A DNA stretch of 9,566 bases from an uncultured Lysobacterales bacterium (GCA_937995275.1 CALKKN010000267.1:1-9566); one strand, 5' to 3'. Shown: positions 1 to 6,786, counted from the stretch's first letter. The notes: generated by a model not told the origin, from the letters alone. Made by a program: numbers and translations.

Positions 1-2106
1 ACGGCGGCCCGGGATTCGGCCCAGCCGCCGGTGGCAGCGGTGCCGGCGGCAGCGGAAGACGTCAATCCCTTTTTCGAGGGATGGGAAACGCCCTACGGTA
101 TTCCGCCGTTCGACCGCATCCGTGACGAGCACTTCAAGCCGGCCTTCGAGCGGGGCATCGAGGAGCTGCGCACGGAGATTGCCGCGATTCGCGCCAACCC
201 CGAACCACCCGGCTTCGCTAACACGGTCGAAGCGCTCCAGGTAGCCGGGGAGTCCCTGAGGCGCGTGGCCGACACCTTCAACAACATCAACAACACCGAC
301 ACCAACGATTTCCTGCAGGAACTGGACGTCGAGATGACCCCGCGCCTGACCCGTGAGCGGGACGCGATTTACATGGACGAGAAGATTTTCGCGCGGGTCG
401 ATGCGTTGTACCAGGAGCGTGAGACGCTGGGGCTGGATGAACAGGAGATGCGGCTGCTCGAACTCACCCACCTGGATTTCGTGCGGCGCGGCGCCGCGCT
501 GGAAGCTGCTTCGCGTGAGCGCCTCAAGGAGATCAACGCCCGTTTGTCCGAACTGACCACCGTGTTCGGCCAGAACCTGCTGAAGGAAACCAACGGGTTC
601 GAACTGGTCGTCACCGATGAGGCTGATCTTGCCGGCCTGCCGGACAACATGCTCGGCGCGGCCCGGACCAAGGCGGAGAAGAAGGAGCTGGCGGACGCCT
701 GGGTGTTCGGTCTCGACCGCGGCACCTTCGAGGGCTTCATGACCTACGCCGACAATCGCGAATTGCGCCAACAGATGTACGGGGGATACCGCGCGCGCGG
801 CGGCCAGGGCGGCGCCACGGACAACCGCGACGACCTCTCCGAGATCGCGGTGCTGCGCGCCGAGGCCGCGAGCCTCATGGGCTACGAAAACCATGCGGCG
901 TACCAGATGGAAAGGAACATGGCCAAAACGCCGGAAGCGGCGGAGGCCTTTTTGCTGGAAGTCTGGAAACCGGGCCTGGAGCGAGCTGAACAGGAGCTGG
1001 CCGCGATGCAGGGCATCGTCGAGGCCGAGGGCCACGATTTCCTGATCGAGGGCCACGACTGGTGGTATTACGCGGAAAAGCTGCGGCAGCAGGAATACGC
1101 GCTGAACGACAACGATCTGAAGCCGTATTTCGAACTGTCCAACGTCCGCCGCGGCGCCTTCTACGTGGCGGAACGGTTGTTCGGCGTCACCTTCGAGCCA
1201 CTCGAAGACGTGCCGGTCTGGAATCCCGTCGTCAAACCCTACGCCGTATACGGGCCCGAGCGCGAGTTCCTCGGCGTTTACATGGCGGACGACTACGCGC
1301 GCGAATCCAAGCGCGGCGGTGCCTGGATGAGTACCTACCGGGACGCTTCCGACATCGGCGGCTGGGAGGTCCGGCCCATCGTGACCAACAACCTGAACCT
1401 GGCCGTTCCGGCGGAGGGCGAGCCGACCCTTCTGACCTACGACCAGGTGGAGACCGTATTCCACGAATTCGGTCATGCACTGCACGGCTTGTTGACCACG
1501 GCGCGTTATCCGCGCTTTTCCGGCACGGCCGGCACCCCACGCGACTTTGTCGAATTCCCGTCCCAGTTCATGGAGCATTACGCGAGCGAACCGGAGGTGC
1601 TGGCCATCTACGCGAAGCACGCGGAGACCGGCGAGGTGATCCCGCAGGACCTGGTCGGCAAGGTCCGCGCGGCGGCGACGCACAACCAGGGCTTCAAGAC
1701 CACCGAGTACATTGCCGCCTCGCTCCTCGATCTGAGCTGGCACGACCTGACCCCCGGTGAGGCGGCTGCGGTGGAGGACGTCGTGAAGTACGAGGAGCAG
1801 GTATTGACGGCCTACGGCAAACCGGCCGTAATCGAGACGCGTTACCGCAGCCCCTATTTCGCGCACATTTTCGCTGGTGGCTACTCGGCGGGTTATTACG
1901 CCTACCTGTGGTCCGAGATCCTGGACGCCGACGGGTTCACGGCCTTCAAGGAGAGCGGCGATATTTTCGACCCGGTGCTGGCGCAGCGGCTGAAGGAAAA
2001 TGTCTACGAGGCCGGCGCCTCGCGCGACGCCGACGTGTTGTACCGTGATTTCAGGGGCCAGGATCCGACCATCGAACCGCTGCTGGAGATTCGCGGCCTG
2101 AATTGA
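1..2106 (+). CDS. dcp: M3 family zinc metallopeptidase, peptidyl-dipeptidase Dcp type (5' partial)
   Basis: This is a zinc peptidase of the M3 (thimet oligopeptidase/Dcp) family, which cleaves short peptides; Dcp members release C-terminal dipeptides. The frame is open from nt 1, so the start lies outside the window; the GTG at nt 31 sits in an Ala/Pro-rich stretch and is not a convincing start. Counting from the codon at nt 1, the zinc motif HEFGHALHG begins at H488 (ligands H488 and H492, catalytic E489) and the third ligand is E518 in DFVEFPSQ. A Tyr-rich substrate-binding segment (SPYFAHIF, then GGYSAGYYAYLW) lies at about 617-637. KLRQQEYAL and LKPYFELSNV also read like E. coli Dcp. The Ala/Pro-rich N-terminus suggests a linker after a signal or lipoprotein peptide, so an envelope location is possible, but that part is not visible. 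The M3 domain is complete. It ends in TGA, six bases before the first repeat head. Other M3 oligopeptidases (PrlC) are less likely. Confidence 0.93.
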   Translation, partial: TAARDSAQPPVAAVPAAAEDVNPFFEGWETPYGIPPFDRIRDEHFKPAFERGIEELRTEIAAIRANPEPPGFANTVEALQVAGESLRRVADTFNNINNTDTNDFLQELDVEMTPRLTRERDAIYMDEKIFARVDALYQERETLGLDEQEMRLLELTHLDFVRRGAALEAASRERLKEINARLSELTTVFGQNLLKETNGFELVVTDEADLAGLPDNMLGAARTKAEKKELADAWVFGLDRGTFEGFMTYADNRELRQQMYGGYRARGGQGGATDNRDDLSEIAVLRAEAASLMGYENHAAYQMERNMAKTPEAAEAFLLEVWKPGLERAEQELAAMQGIVEAEGHDFLIEGHDWWYYAEKLRQQEYALNDNDLKPYFELSNVRRGAFYVAERLFGVTFEPLEDVPVWNPVVKPYAVYGPEREFLGVYMADDYARESKRGGAWMSTYRDASDIGGWEVRPIVTNNLNLAVPAEGEPTLLTYDQVETVFHEFGHALHGLLTTARYPRFSGTAGTPRDFVEFPSQFMEHYASEPEVLAIYAKHAETGEVIPQDLVGKVRAAATHNQGFKTTEYIAASLLDLSWHDLTPGEAAAVEDVVKYEEQVLTAYGKPAVIETRYRSPYFAHIFAGGYSAGYYAYLWSEILDADGFTAFKESGDIFDPVLAQRLKENVYEAGASRDADVLYRDFRGQDPTIEPLLEIRGLN

Positions 2107-2111
2107 CATAT

Positions 2112-2123
2112 GTAGGAGCGGCT
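2112..2123 (+). repeat. Truncated REP-like head (12 bp)
   Basis: This is a 12-bp copy of the repeat's first half (GTAGGAGCGGCT), directly followed by a full copy starting with the same 12 bases, so the head is tandemly duplicated. The hairpin's second arm is missing. The TAG at 2113-2115 is in frame with dcp, two codons after its TGA. Confidence 0.8.
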
Positions 2124-2146
2124 GTAGGAGCGGCTTTAGCCGCGAT
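2124..2146 (+). repeat. REP-like palindromic repeat, full copy
   Basis: A GTAG head is followed by the perfect inverted repeat GCGGCT-TT-AGCCGC (2130-2143) and then GAT. It matches the copies at 3216 and (inverted) 3261-3282 and, with two substitutions, the copy at 5153. GTAG-headed short palindromes are the class handled by REP-associated tyrosine transposases (RAYTs) in gammaproteobacteria; no RAYT gene is in the window. No T-tract follows, so terminator activity is doubtful here. Confidence 0.85.
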
Positions 2147-2175
2147 TGGGGGTGGCCAGGGATTCATGCGAAAAT
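2146..2175 (+). promoter_or_regulatory. Weak candidate promoter for add
   Basis: TTGGGG at 2146-2151 (3 of 6 to the -35 consensus) lies 18 bases before GAAAAT at 2170-2175 (4 of 6 to the -10), which is preceded by an extended -10 TG at 2167-2168. The start codon follows 27 bases later. The -35 begins on the last base of the repeat. The match is poor and offered only as the best candidate in this gap. Confidence 0.22.
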
Positions 2176-2202
2176 ACGCGCTTTGACCGCTTCGAGGCGC
2201 CG

Positions 2203-3219
2203 ATGAACGATACGCCCTGGATCGACCCCGGCCTGCCGCTGATCGATCTCCATCGCCACCTGGACGGCGCCATCAGGCTGGAGACCGTTATCGAGGTGGC
2301 GGAGCAGCAGGGTATCGCGCTTCCCGCCCATGATCTCGAGTCACTGCGACCGCACGTCGTGGTGGACGGCAAGGCCGCCAGCCTGATGGACTTCGTCGGC
2401 CGCTTCCGGTGGCTGACGGCCATCCTGCACGACCTGGATACCTGCCGGCGCGTGGCTTACGAAAACGTCGAGGACGCGAAGCGCGAAGGCATCGCCTACA
2501 TCGAACTGCGGTTCAGCCCCTGGTTCATGGCCGATACCCACGGTCTCGATCCGGCCGGTGTGGTGGAGGCGGTGGCCGACGGTATCGTGGCGGCCGAGAG
2601 GGAAACCGGGGTTCGCGCCCAGATGATCGGCATCATGAGCCGCACTTACGACACGGAGACCTGTCACCGTGAACTGGATGCCCTGCTGGCGCATCGGGAC
2701 CACTTGGTGGCCGTGGATCTGGCCGGCGACGAGCAGAAATTCCCCGCGAGCCGTTTCGCAGAACACTTCAGGCGAGCCCGCGACGCCGGCCTGGCGGTGA
2801 CCGTCCATGCCGGCGAGGTCGAGGGGCCGGAGAGCGTCTGGGCGGCCATTCGGGAACTGGGGGCCACCCGGATCGGGCACGGCATCCGCTCCCTCGAGGA
2901 TCCCACGCTGGTGGACTACCTGCGGGAGCACCGGATTGGCCTGGAGGTCAATATCACTTCGAACATTCATATCGGCGTGGTGGACGATTACCCGGACCAC
3001 CCTGCGGGGCGCATCCTGGACGCCGGTCTGCTGGCGAACCTGAACACCGACGACCCCGCCATCAGCGGCATCGATCTGCGCCACGAGTACGAGGTGGCGG
3101 CGGTCGCCGCCGGCCTGACGCCCGCCATGACCCGCCAGGCCCAGGCCAATGCCCTCGAGATGGCCTTCCTGTCGGCCGATGAAAAGCGAAAGCTCAAGGA
3201 GGGCGCGCGGACAATGTAG
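2203..3219 (+). CDS. add: Adenosine deaminase
   Basis: This enzyme hydrolytically deaminates adenosine and deoxyadenosine to inosine and deoxyinosine in the cytoplasm, for purine salvage. The 338-residue product has the family's zinc and catalytic set: H17 and H19 (DLHRHLDG), H202 and catalytic E205 (VHAGE), H226 (IGHGI) and D283/D284 (NTDDP). The spacing E205 to H226 (21 residues) equals that of mammalian ADA. Long stretches read like E. coli Add (GIMSRT, VDLAGDE, GPESVWAAIRELGA, LEMAFLSADEK), and the length is close to its 333 residues. The ATG at 2203 is chosen because GAGG at 2194-2197 lies 5 nt upstream and the protein then begins as Add does; an in-frame TTG at 2146 lies in the repeat and would add unrelated residues. 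The TAG stop is part of the next REP-like repeat. The DLAGDE motif and overall match favour adenosine over adenine deaminase. Confidence 0.95.
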   Translation: MNDTPWIDPGLPLIDLHRHLDGAIRLETVIEVAEQQGIALPAHDLESLRPHVVVDGKAASLMDFVGRFRWLTAILHDLDTCRRVAYENVEDAKREGIAYIELRFSPWFMADTHGLDPAGVVEAVADGIVAAERETGVRAQMIGIMSRTYDTETCHRELDALLAHRDHLVAVDLAGDEQKFPASRFAEHFRRARDAGLAVTVHAGEVEGPESVWAAIRELGATRIGHGIRSLEDPTLVDYLREHRIGLEVNITSNIHIGVVDDYPDHPAGRILDAGLLANLNTDDPAISGIDLRHEYEVAAVAAGLTPAMTRQAQANALEMAFLSADEKRKLKEGARTM

Positions 3220-3237
3220 GAGCGGCTTTAGCCGCGA
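3215..3237 (+). repeat. REP-like repeat, left arm of inverted pair
   Basis: This copy has the GTAG head at 3216-3219 and the hairpin GCGGCT-TT-AGCCGC at 3222-3235. Its TAG (3217-3219) is the stop codon of add. Including T3215 it is perfectly complementary over 23 bp to 3261-3283. The downstream TGTTGTGTTTT is only weakly T-rich, so termination here is uncertain. Confidence 0.88.
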
Positions 3238-3260
3238 ATGTTGTGTTTTCGCAAGGTTGA

Positions 3261-3283
3261 TCGCGGCTAAAGCCGCTCCTACA
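3261..3283 (-). repeat. REP-like repeat, right arm of inverted pair
   Basis: This is the exact reverse complement of 3215-3237, with the GTAG head at its right end (CTAC at 3279-3282 on the + strand). Together with the left arm it forms a REPIN/BIME-like unit with a 23-nt spacer that could fold as one long stem or as two small hairpins. Confidence 0.88.
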
Positions 3284-3296
3284 GGTAGCCACAGAA

Positions 3297-3344
3297 GAAT
3301 TCCGATACAGAGAAAATAATACAGTAGGTTATGAGGATAATTTA
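3297..3344 (+). promoter_or_regulatory. AT-rich leader with Shine-Dalgarno for the DUF885 gene
   Basis: These 48 bases are strikingly AT-rich against the GC-rich surroundings and run from the repeat pair to the ATG at 3345. GAGG at 3333-3336 is a Shine-Dalgarno element 8 nt before the start. AATAAT (3315-3320) and GATAAT (3336-3341) resemble -10 boxes, but neither has a good -35 at proper spacing. Promoter activity is inferred from composition only. Confidence 0.35.
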
Positions 3345-5156
3345 ATGAAATATCTTATTTTGTTGGCAGCGCTCGTTCTCTGCACTTCAGTGGCTGCTGC
3401 CGACTGGCGGGAGGACGTGGCCGCGATCCACGGTGAGCTGGACGGGCTGATCGCCAAGGAGCAGGGCCTCAGCGACGTGCAGCGGTTGCAGAGGTTTTAC
3501 GAACTGAGCTACGACCTCATGATGCTCGAATATCCCGGATTCGCGACCGCGTTGGGTGACCCGCGCGGCCAGGACCGCCTGACGGACCTCTCGCAGGACG
3601 GTGTGCACCGCCGGCGGCGGGCCAGCAAGAACGGGCTGGCGCTGCTCGAGAGCATTGACCGGTCGGCTCTGCCGGAGGCGGAGCGCGTCAATTACGACCT
3701 GCTGCGCGATACAGTGCAGAGACAGGTGGACGGCCTGCGCTTCCCGCAGGAACTGCTGCAAATGACCCAGATGAGCGGACCCCAACAGGACCTGTCCCGC
3801 CTGCTCGCGGTGATGCCCAACGCCTCCGCGGCGCAATTGCAGAATCAGATCGCGCGGATGGAAGCACTGCCGGCCTACATCGACCAGTCCATCGTGCTGA
3901 TGCGCAACGGGTTGGAGGCGGGTGCGACGCCGCCGAAGATCACCCTGCGCGACGTGCCGCAGCAGATCCGCAATCAACTGGTGGATGACGCGGCGCAAAG
4001 CCCGCTGCTCGCGGGTTTCGCCGAAATGCCGGCCACGGTCGACCCGCTGCAGGCGGAAGCGCTCCGGCAGCAGGCGGCTGAGGCTTATCGAAAGCACGTG
4101 GTGCCGGCCTATGAGCGCCTTCTGGAGTTCACCGAGACCGAATACCTGCCCGGCGCCCGCGAATCGATCGCCGCGCGCGATCTGCCGGACGGTGAAGCGT
4201 GGTACGCGCACAACGTGGCCGTGCGCACCACGACGGACTTCACGCCGCAGCAGATTCACGACATCGGGCTCGCCGAGGTCAGCCGAATCCGTGGCGAGAT
4301 GGAGGCTGTCATCCAGTCGACTGGTTTCGAGGGCAGTTTCGAGGACTTCCTGACCTTTCTGCGTACCGACCCGAGGTTCTATCACTCGTCGGCGGAAGAC
4401 CTGATGCGTGAGTACCGCGACATCGCGAAGCGTGCCGATCCCGAGCTGACCCGCCTGTTCGGCGTGCTGCCGCGGACGCCCTACGGCGTGATCGAGGTGC
4501 CGGACTACGCGGCTCCCTCCCAGACCACGGCCTACTACCAGCGCGGCTCACTGAAGGCGGGACGGCCCGGCTACTTCTTCGCCAACACCTACGCGCTGGA
4601 TACCCGGCCGCGTTGGGAAATGGAGGCCCTGACGCTGCACGAAGCGGTGCCGGGCCATCACCTGCAAATCGCCATTCAGCAGGAACTCGAAGATCTCCCG
4701 TGGTTCCGGCAGAATCCGTCCTACACCGCGTTTATCGAAGGCTGGGGACTGTATTCCGAAAGCCTCGGCGAGGAGATGGGTTTCTACAAGGACCCGTATT
4801 CGAAATTCGGGCAGCTCACCTACGAGATGTGGCGCGCCATCCGGCTGGTGGTCGATACCGGGATGCATTATCTCGGTTGGTCACGTCAGCAGGCCATCGA
4901 TTTCTTCAAGGAGAATGCCGGCAAATCGGAGCACGACATCGTCGTTGAAATCGACCGTTACATCGTCTGGCCGGGGCAGGCCCTGGCCTACAAGATCGGC
5001 GAGTTGAAGATCAAGGAGCTGCGCGCCTGGGCGACGGAGGCCCTGGGGGACAATTTCGACATCCGGGCTTTCCACGACGAGGTGCTGGGCAAGGGCGCCG
5101 TCCCGCTGAGCGTGCTGGAGGCCAACATCAGGGCCTGGGTCGAGGAACAACTGTAG
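3345..5156 (+). CDS. Secreted DUF885-family putative metallopeptidase
   Basis: The 603-residue product belongs to the DUF885 family, exported proteins generally regarded as zinc metallopeptidase-like, with no substrate I can assign. It begins with a Sec signal peptide: MK, a hydrophobic core at about residues 3-16, and an AAA motif with likely cleavage after A19 before DWRED. Cys13 is preceded by VL, a poor lipobox, so a soluble periplasmic or secreted protein is more likely than a lipoprotein. The family signature LHEAVPGHHLQIA has H432, E433, H438 and H439; FIEGWGLYSE with E465 may supply a further metal ligand. The C-terminal RYIVWPGQALAYKIG (about 545-560) is also typical. The ATG is supported by GAGG 8 nt upstream and the signal peptide. 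The stop TAG is the second to fourth base of a repeat copy. A role in peptide degradation beside the Dcp-like gene is an inference from neighbourhood. Confidence 0.92.
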   Translation: MKYLILLAALVLCTSVAAADWREDVAAIHGELDGLIAKEQGLSDVQRLQRFYELSYDLMMLEYPGFATALGDPRGQDRLTDLSQDGVHRRRRASKNGLALLESIDRSALPEAERVNYDLLRDTVQRQVDGLRFPQELLQMTQMSGPQQDLSRLLAVMPNASAAQLQNQIARMEALPAYIDQSIVLMRNGLEAGATPPKITLRDVPQQIRNQLVDDAAQSPLLAGFAEMPATVDPLQAEALRQQAAEAYRKHVVPAYERLLEFTETEYLPGARESIAARDLPDGEAWYAHNVAVRTTTDFTPQQIHDIGLAEVSRIRGEMEAVIQSTGFEGSFEDFLTFLRTDPRFYHSSAEDLMREYRDIAKRADPELTRLFGVLPRTPYGVIEVPDYAAPSQTTAYYQRGSLKAGRPGYFFANTYALDTRPRWEMEALTLHEAVPGHHLQIAIQQELEDLPWFRQNPSYTAFIEGWGLYSESLGEEMGFYKDPYSKFGQLTYEMWRAIRLVVDTGMHYLGWSRQQAIDFFKENAGKSEHDIVVEIDRYIVWPGQALAYKIGELKIKELRAWATEALGDNFDIRAFHDEVLGKGAVPLSVLEANIRAWVEEQL

Positions 5157-5175
5157 GTGTGGCTTTAGCCGCGAT
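5153..5175 (+). repeat. Divergent REP-like repeat
   Basis: This copy differs from the others at two positions (5158 and 5160, both T). The second change makes one stem pair a G-U wobble in RNA. The GTAG head overlaps the final codon and stop of the DUF885 gene (TAG 5154-5156). Confidence 0.8.
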
Positions 5176-5189
5176 ATTTTTTTGTTTTT
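5157..5189 (+). terminator. Likely intrinsic terminator formed by the repeat
   Basis: The repeat hairpin (5159-5163 pairing with 5168-5172, loop TTTA) is followed after four bases by seven T, one G and five T (5177-5189). This is a hairpin-plus-T-tract layout for transcripts of the + strand. The stem is short and holds one G-U pair, so efficiency may be modest. There is no T-tract in the opposite direction, so the convergent gene is not obviously served. Confidence 0.5.
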
Positions 5190-5192
5190 GGG

Positions 5193-5897
5193 TTACTTGC
5201 CAAAATGCAACCGCGCGTGAAACCCGGTCTGCCGGAACATCCACGCAATAACGATGAAGCCGGTCGCCATCGGCAGCGCATAACACCATTCGATGATGTT
5301 CTCCAGCCGGTCGATCAGCTGGGGATCGTCGAAGATCAGGCGCTTGACCGCTGAAAACACGCCGAGCGCCCACTGCAGGCTGACCAGCACCACAAGCGTG
5401 GTGATGGAGCCGACGAGGCGCCCGCCGGCAAGACGAGCGCGGGCCGGCCACAGCACCCAGATGAGCAGCAACTGCGCCAGCGCGGTGCCGCCGAAATAGA
5501 AGATCACGCCGTACCGCCGCAGCCACCGGTACCACTCGCCTTCGGTTCCCAGCCAGGTCGCGTAGAAGACCAGGAAGAATCCGCCGATCACGCCGAGGAT
5601 GCTGATCAGCCAGGCGCGCCGGGGCGTGCAGGCGTCGAGGCCGCGCAGCCACTCGCGGACGAATTCCCAGCCAAGCAGGAGCAGCACCGCGGAGGGCAGC
5701 ATAAGGGCCCGGAACAGGTGCAGGCCCGGCCCCGACCGGGCCGCCCGGCTGATTGAGACGCAGCCATCCAGGTACGGCATGCAGATGAATTCCGGCGCCA
5801 GTTGCGTCCCCGCCCAGATATTCAGCAGGTAGGCCAGGTGCGCCGCCAGGATCGGCAGCAGGCCGGCCAGAAAGACAATGGTGACGGGTGCGGTCAT
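5193..5897 (-). CDS. Uncharacterised six-helix membrane protein
   Basis: I do not recognise a named function. The 234-residue protein has six likely transmembrane segments, at about residues 5-25, 60-80, 95-116, 130-150, 161-183 and 201-221. After the first helix comes a loop with two cysteines (C39 and C46) and the motif PYLDGCVSISRAAR (41-54), followed by GLHLFRA leading into helix 2. An extracytoplasmic loop then a helix, in a six-helix protein, is loosely like the eukaryotic Frag1/DRAM/Sfk1 family, but this is only a resemblance. The start is the ATG at 5897; no good Shine-Dalgarno is visible, and the next Met is residue 40, after helix 1. A candidate CRP-dependent promoter lies upstream. 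The gene converges on the DUF885 gene with 36 bp between stops. Confidence 0.82.
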   Translation of the reverse strand: MTAPVTIVFLAGLLPILAAHLAYLLNIWAGTQLAPEFICMPYLDGCVSISRAARSGPGLHLFRALMLPSAVLLLLGWEFVREWLRGLDACTPRRAWLISILGVIGGFFLVFYATWLGTEGEWYRWLRRYGVIFYFGGTALAQLLLIWVLWPARARLAGGRLVGSITTLVVLVSLQWALGVFSAVKRLIFDDPQLIDRLENIIEWCYALPMATGFIVIAWMFRQTGFHARLHFGK

Positions 5898-5941
5898 GGA
5901 ATCGTTCAGCGTTCAGTAGCCAGGAAAAAGATTCCGTGAAT

Positions 5942-5990
5942 TGAGCGATTAGCGCAAGCCCGCGGATCAACTACGCGTGATAATTTTCAC
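5942..5990 (-). promoter_or_regulatory. Candidate CRP-type site with class II promoter spacing
   Basis: The palindrome GTGA-N6-TCAC at 5977-5990 matches the core of the CRP/Vfr/Clp consensus with an AT-rich centre; the flanking T and A of the consensus are absent. On the - strand a -10-like GCTAAT (5953-5948, 4 of 6) follows, predicting a start near 5942. The palindrome would then be centred at -41.5, the class II activator position. No -35 is recognisable, as expected for such promoters. Transcription would run into the membrane protein gene 45 bases on. Confidence 0.4.
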
Positions 5991-6071
5991 CGTTGCTGCA
6001 GTCAGGTGCGGATCTGCCGGTTTCATTTCAAAAACGCGGGCCTGTGCGAATCCCTGGGTGCGCCTTGAGCA

Positions 6072-6091
6072 GGGCGGGGCGCCAACCGCCC
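6072..6091 (-). repeat. GC-rich hairpin downstream of the outer membrane protein gene
   Basis: GGGCGG (6072-6077) and CCGCCC (6086-6091) form a perfect 6-bp stem with an 8-nt loop, about 15 nt after the stop of the - strand gene. No T-tract follows on that strand, so it may stabilise or weakly terminate the transcript rather than act as a canonical terminator. The rest of 5898-6105 holds only the CRP-type promoter candidate. Confidence 0.3.
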
Positions 6092-6105
6092 GGCCCGACC
6101 TGGAA

Positions 6106-6786
6106 TCACCACATCAACCCGGCTTCCAGGTTCAGGGTGTCGAAATCGAGGTCGGCGCGGTCGCCACTGAAAACCTCCCGGTTCCAGGCGCCGCGGACGA
6201 ACAGCGCGCCATTGACGTCCCAGCGCAGGCCGAGGCCCACGTTCCAGGTGAATTCCGACGTATCGTAGGTCGACCAGGTGGTATTGCAGATGTAGCCCCA
6301 CCCCGGGTCCCACCAGCAGCCGGTGACCGGGGGCGCGCTCGGGACATTCGAATCGAGTTTCGAGTACCCGATGCCCGCCTCGACGAACGGCGTCAGCGGT
6401 CCGCGCAGGAAATGGTAGGTCACGTTCAGCTGGTTGGAGTAGCGCGTGGCGGAGTAGTCGAGCGTCTGCGGCGGAATCTCCGGATCTTCGGGCACGATGG
6501 TGGCCGAGTAGCTGGGCTCGACCAGCATGAAGGTCCAGGAGAAGTGCCATTTGGGCGTCATGTTCCAGCCCACGGAAAAGCCCCAGCCGAATTCGCTGTC
6601 CATGTCGAGCGAGGCGCCGTTATCGGCGGACGCGCTGGCGCTCGACTGATTGCCGATCAGCAGGCTCGCTTCCCAGGCCCCGTCGCGGAGCCCGGCGTAA
6701 TCGGGCTTCTTGTTGAAACGCTGGGCCTGCACGGAGGAACTGAGCAGCAAAAGGACCAACAGTACGGCTATTCGCTTGAGGGTCAT
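6106..6786 (-). CDS. Small beta-barrel outer membrane protein
   Basis: The 226-residue product is predicted to be an outer membrane beta-barrel, role unknown. It starts with a signal peptide: MTLKR, a Leu/Val-rich core at about residues 6-15, and likely cleavage after VQA (A21). The mature part shows alternating hydrophobic and polar strands rich in aromatic residues (WEASLLIG, GWGFSVGWNM, WHFSWTFML, NQLNVTYHFL, PFVEAGIGYS, FTWNVGLGLRW, LFVRGAWNR) and ends LNLEAGLMW, with a terminal aromatic residue typical of barrel-insertion signals. This fits the eight-stranded OmpA/OmpW-like barrel group. Residues 154-170 form a loop with C157 and C167, which may form a disulfide. The ATG at 6786 is chosen because the signal peptide starts there; the frame is open upstream to a TTG at 6897, but that extension is not signal-like. 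No strong Shine-Dalgarno is seen. It lies 107 bp after the dioxygenase gene and has its own candidate promoter. Confidence 0.86.
   Translation of the reverse strand: MTLKRIAVLLVLLLLSSSVQAQRFNKKPDYAGLRDGAWEASLLIGNQSSASASADNGASLDMDSEFGWGFSVGWNMTPKWHFSWTFMLVEPSYSATIVPEDPEIPPQTLDYSATRYSNQLNVTYHFLRGPLTPFVEAGIGYSKLDSNVPSAPPVTGCWWDPGWGYICNTTWSTYDTSEFTWNVGLGLRWDVNGALFVRGAWNREVFSGDRADLDFDTLNLEAGLMW

Noticed and set aside
2146..2202. TTG start for add inside the repeat
   Set aside because: It would add 19 residues with no match to Add proteins; the ATG at 2203 has a GAGG at good spacing and an Add-like N-terminus.
2107..3344. Repeats considered as a CRISPR array
   Set aside because: Copies are few, palindromic, in mixed orientation and about 1 kb apart or face to face; there is no regular spacing and no cas gene.
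3387..4385. Long open frame on the - strand (332 codons)
   Set aside because: It is antisense to the DUF885 gene; composition is rich in Arg, His and Gln with no recognisable fold.
5128..5970. Open frame on the - strand overlapping the membrane protein gene (280 codons)
   Set aside because: Same strand, different frame from the membrane protein; it is Arg/Pro/Ala-rich and lacks the coherent hydrophobic helices seen in the chosen frame.
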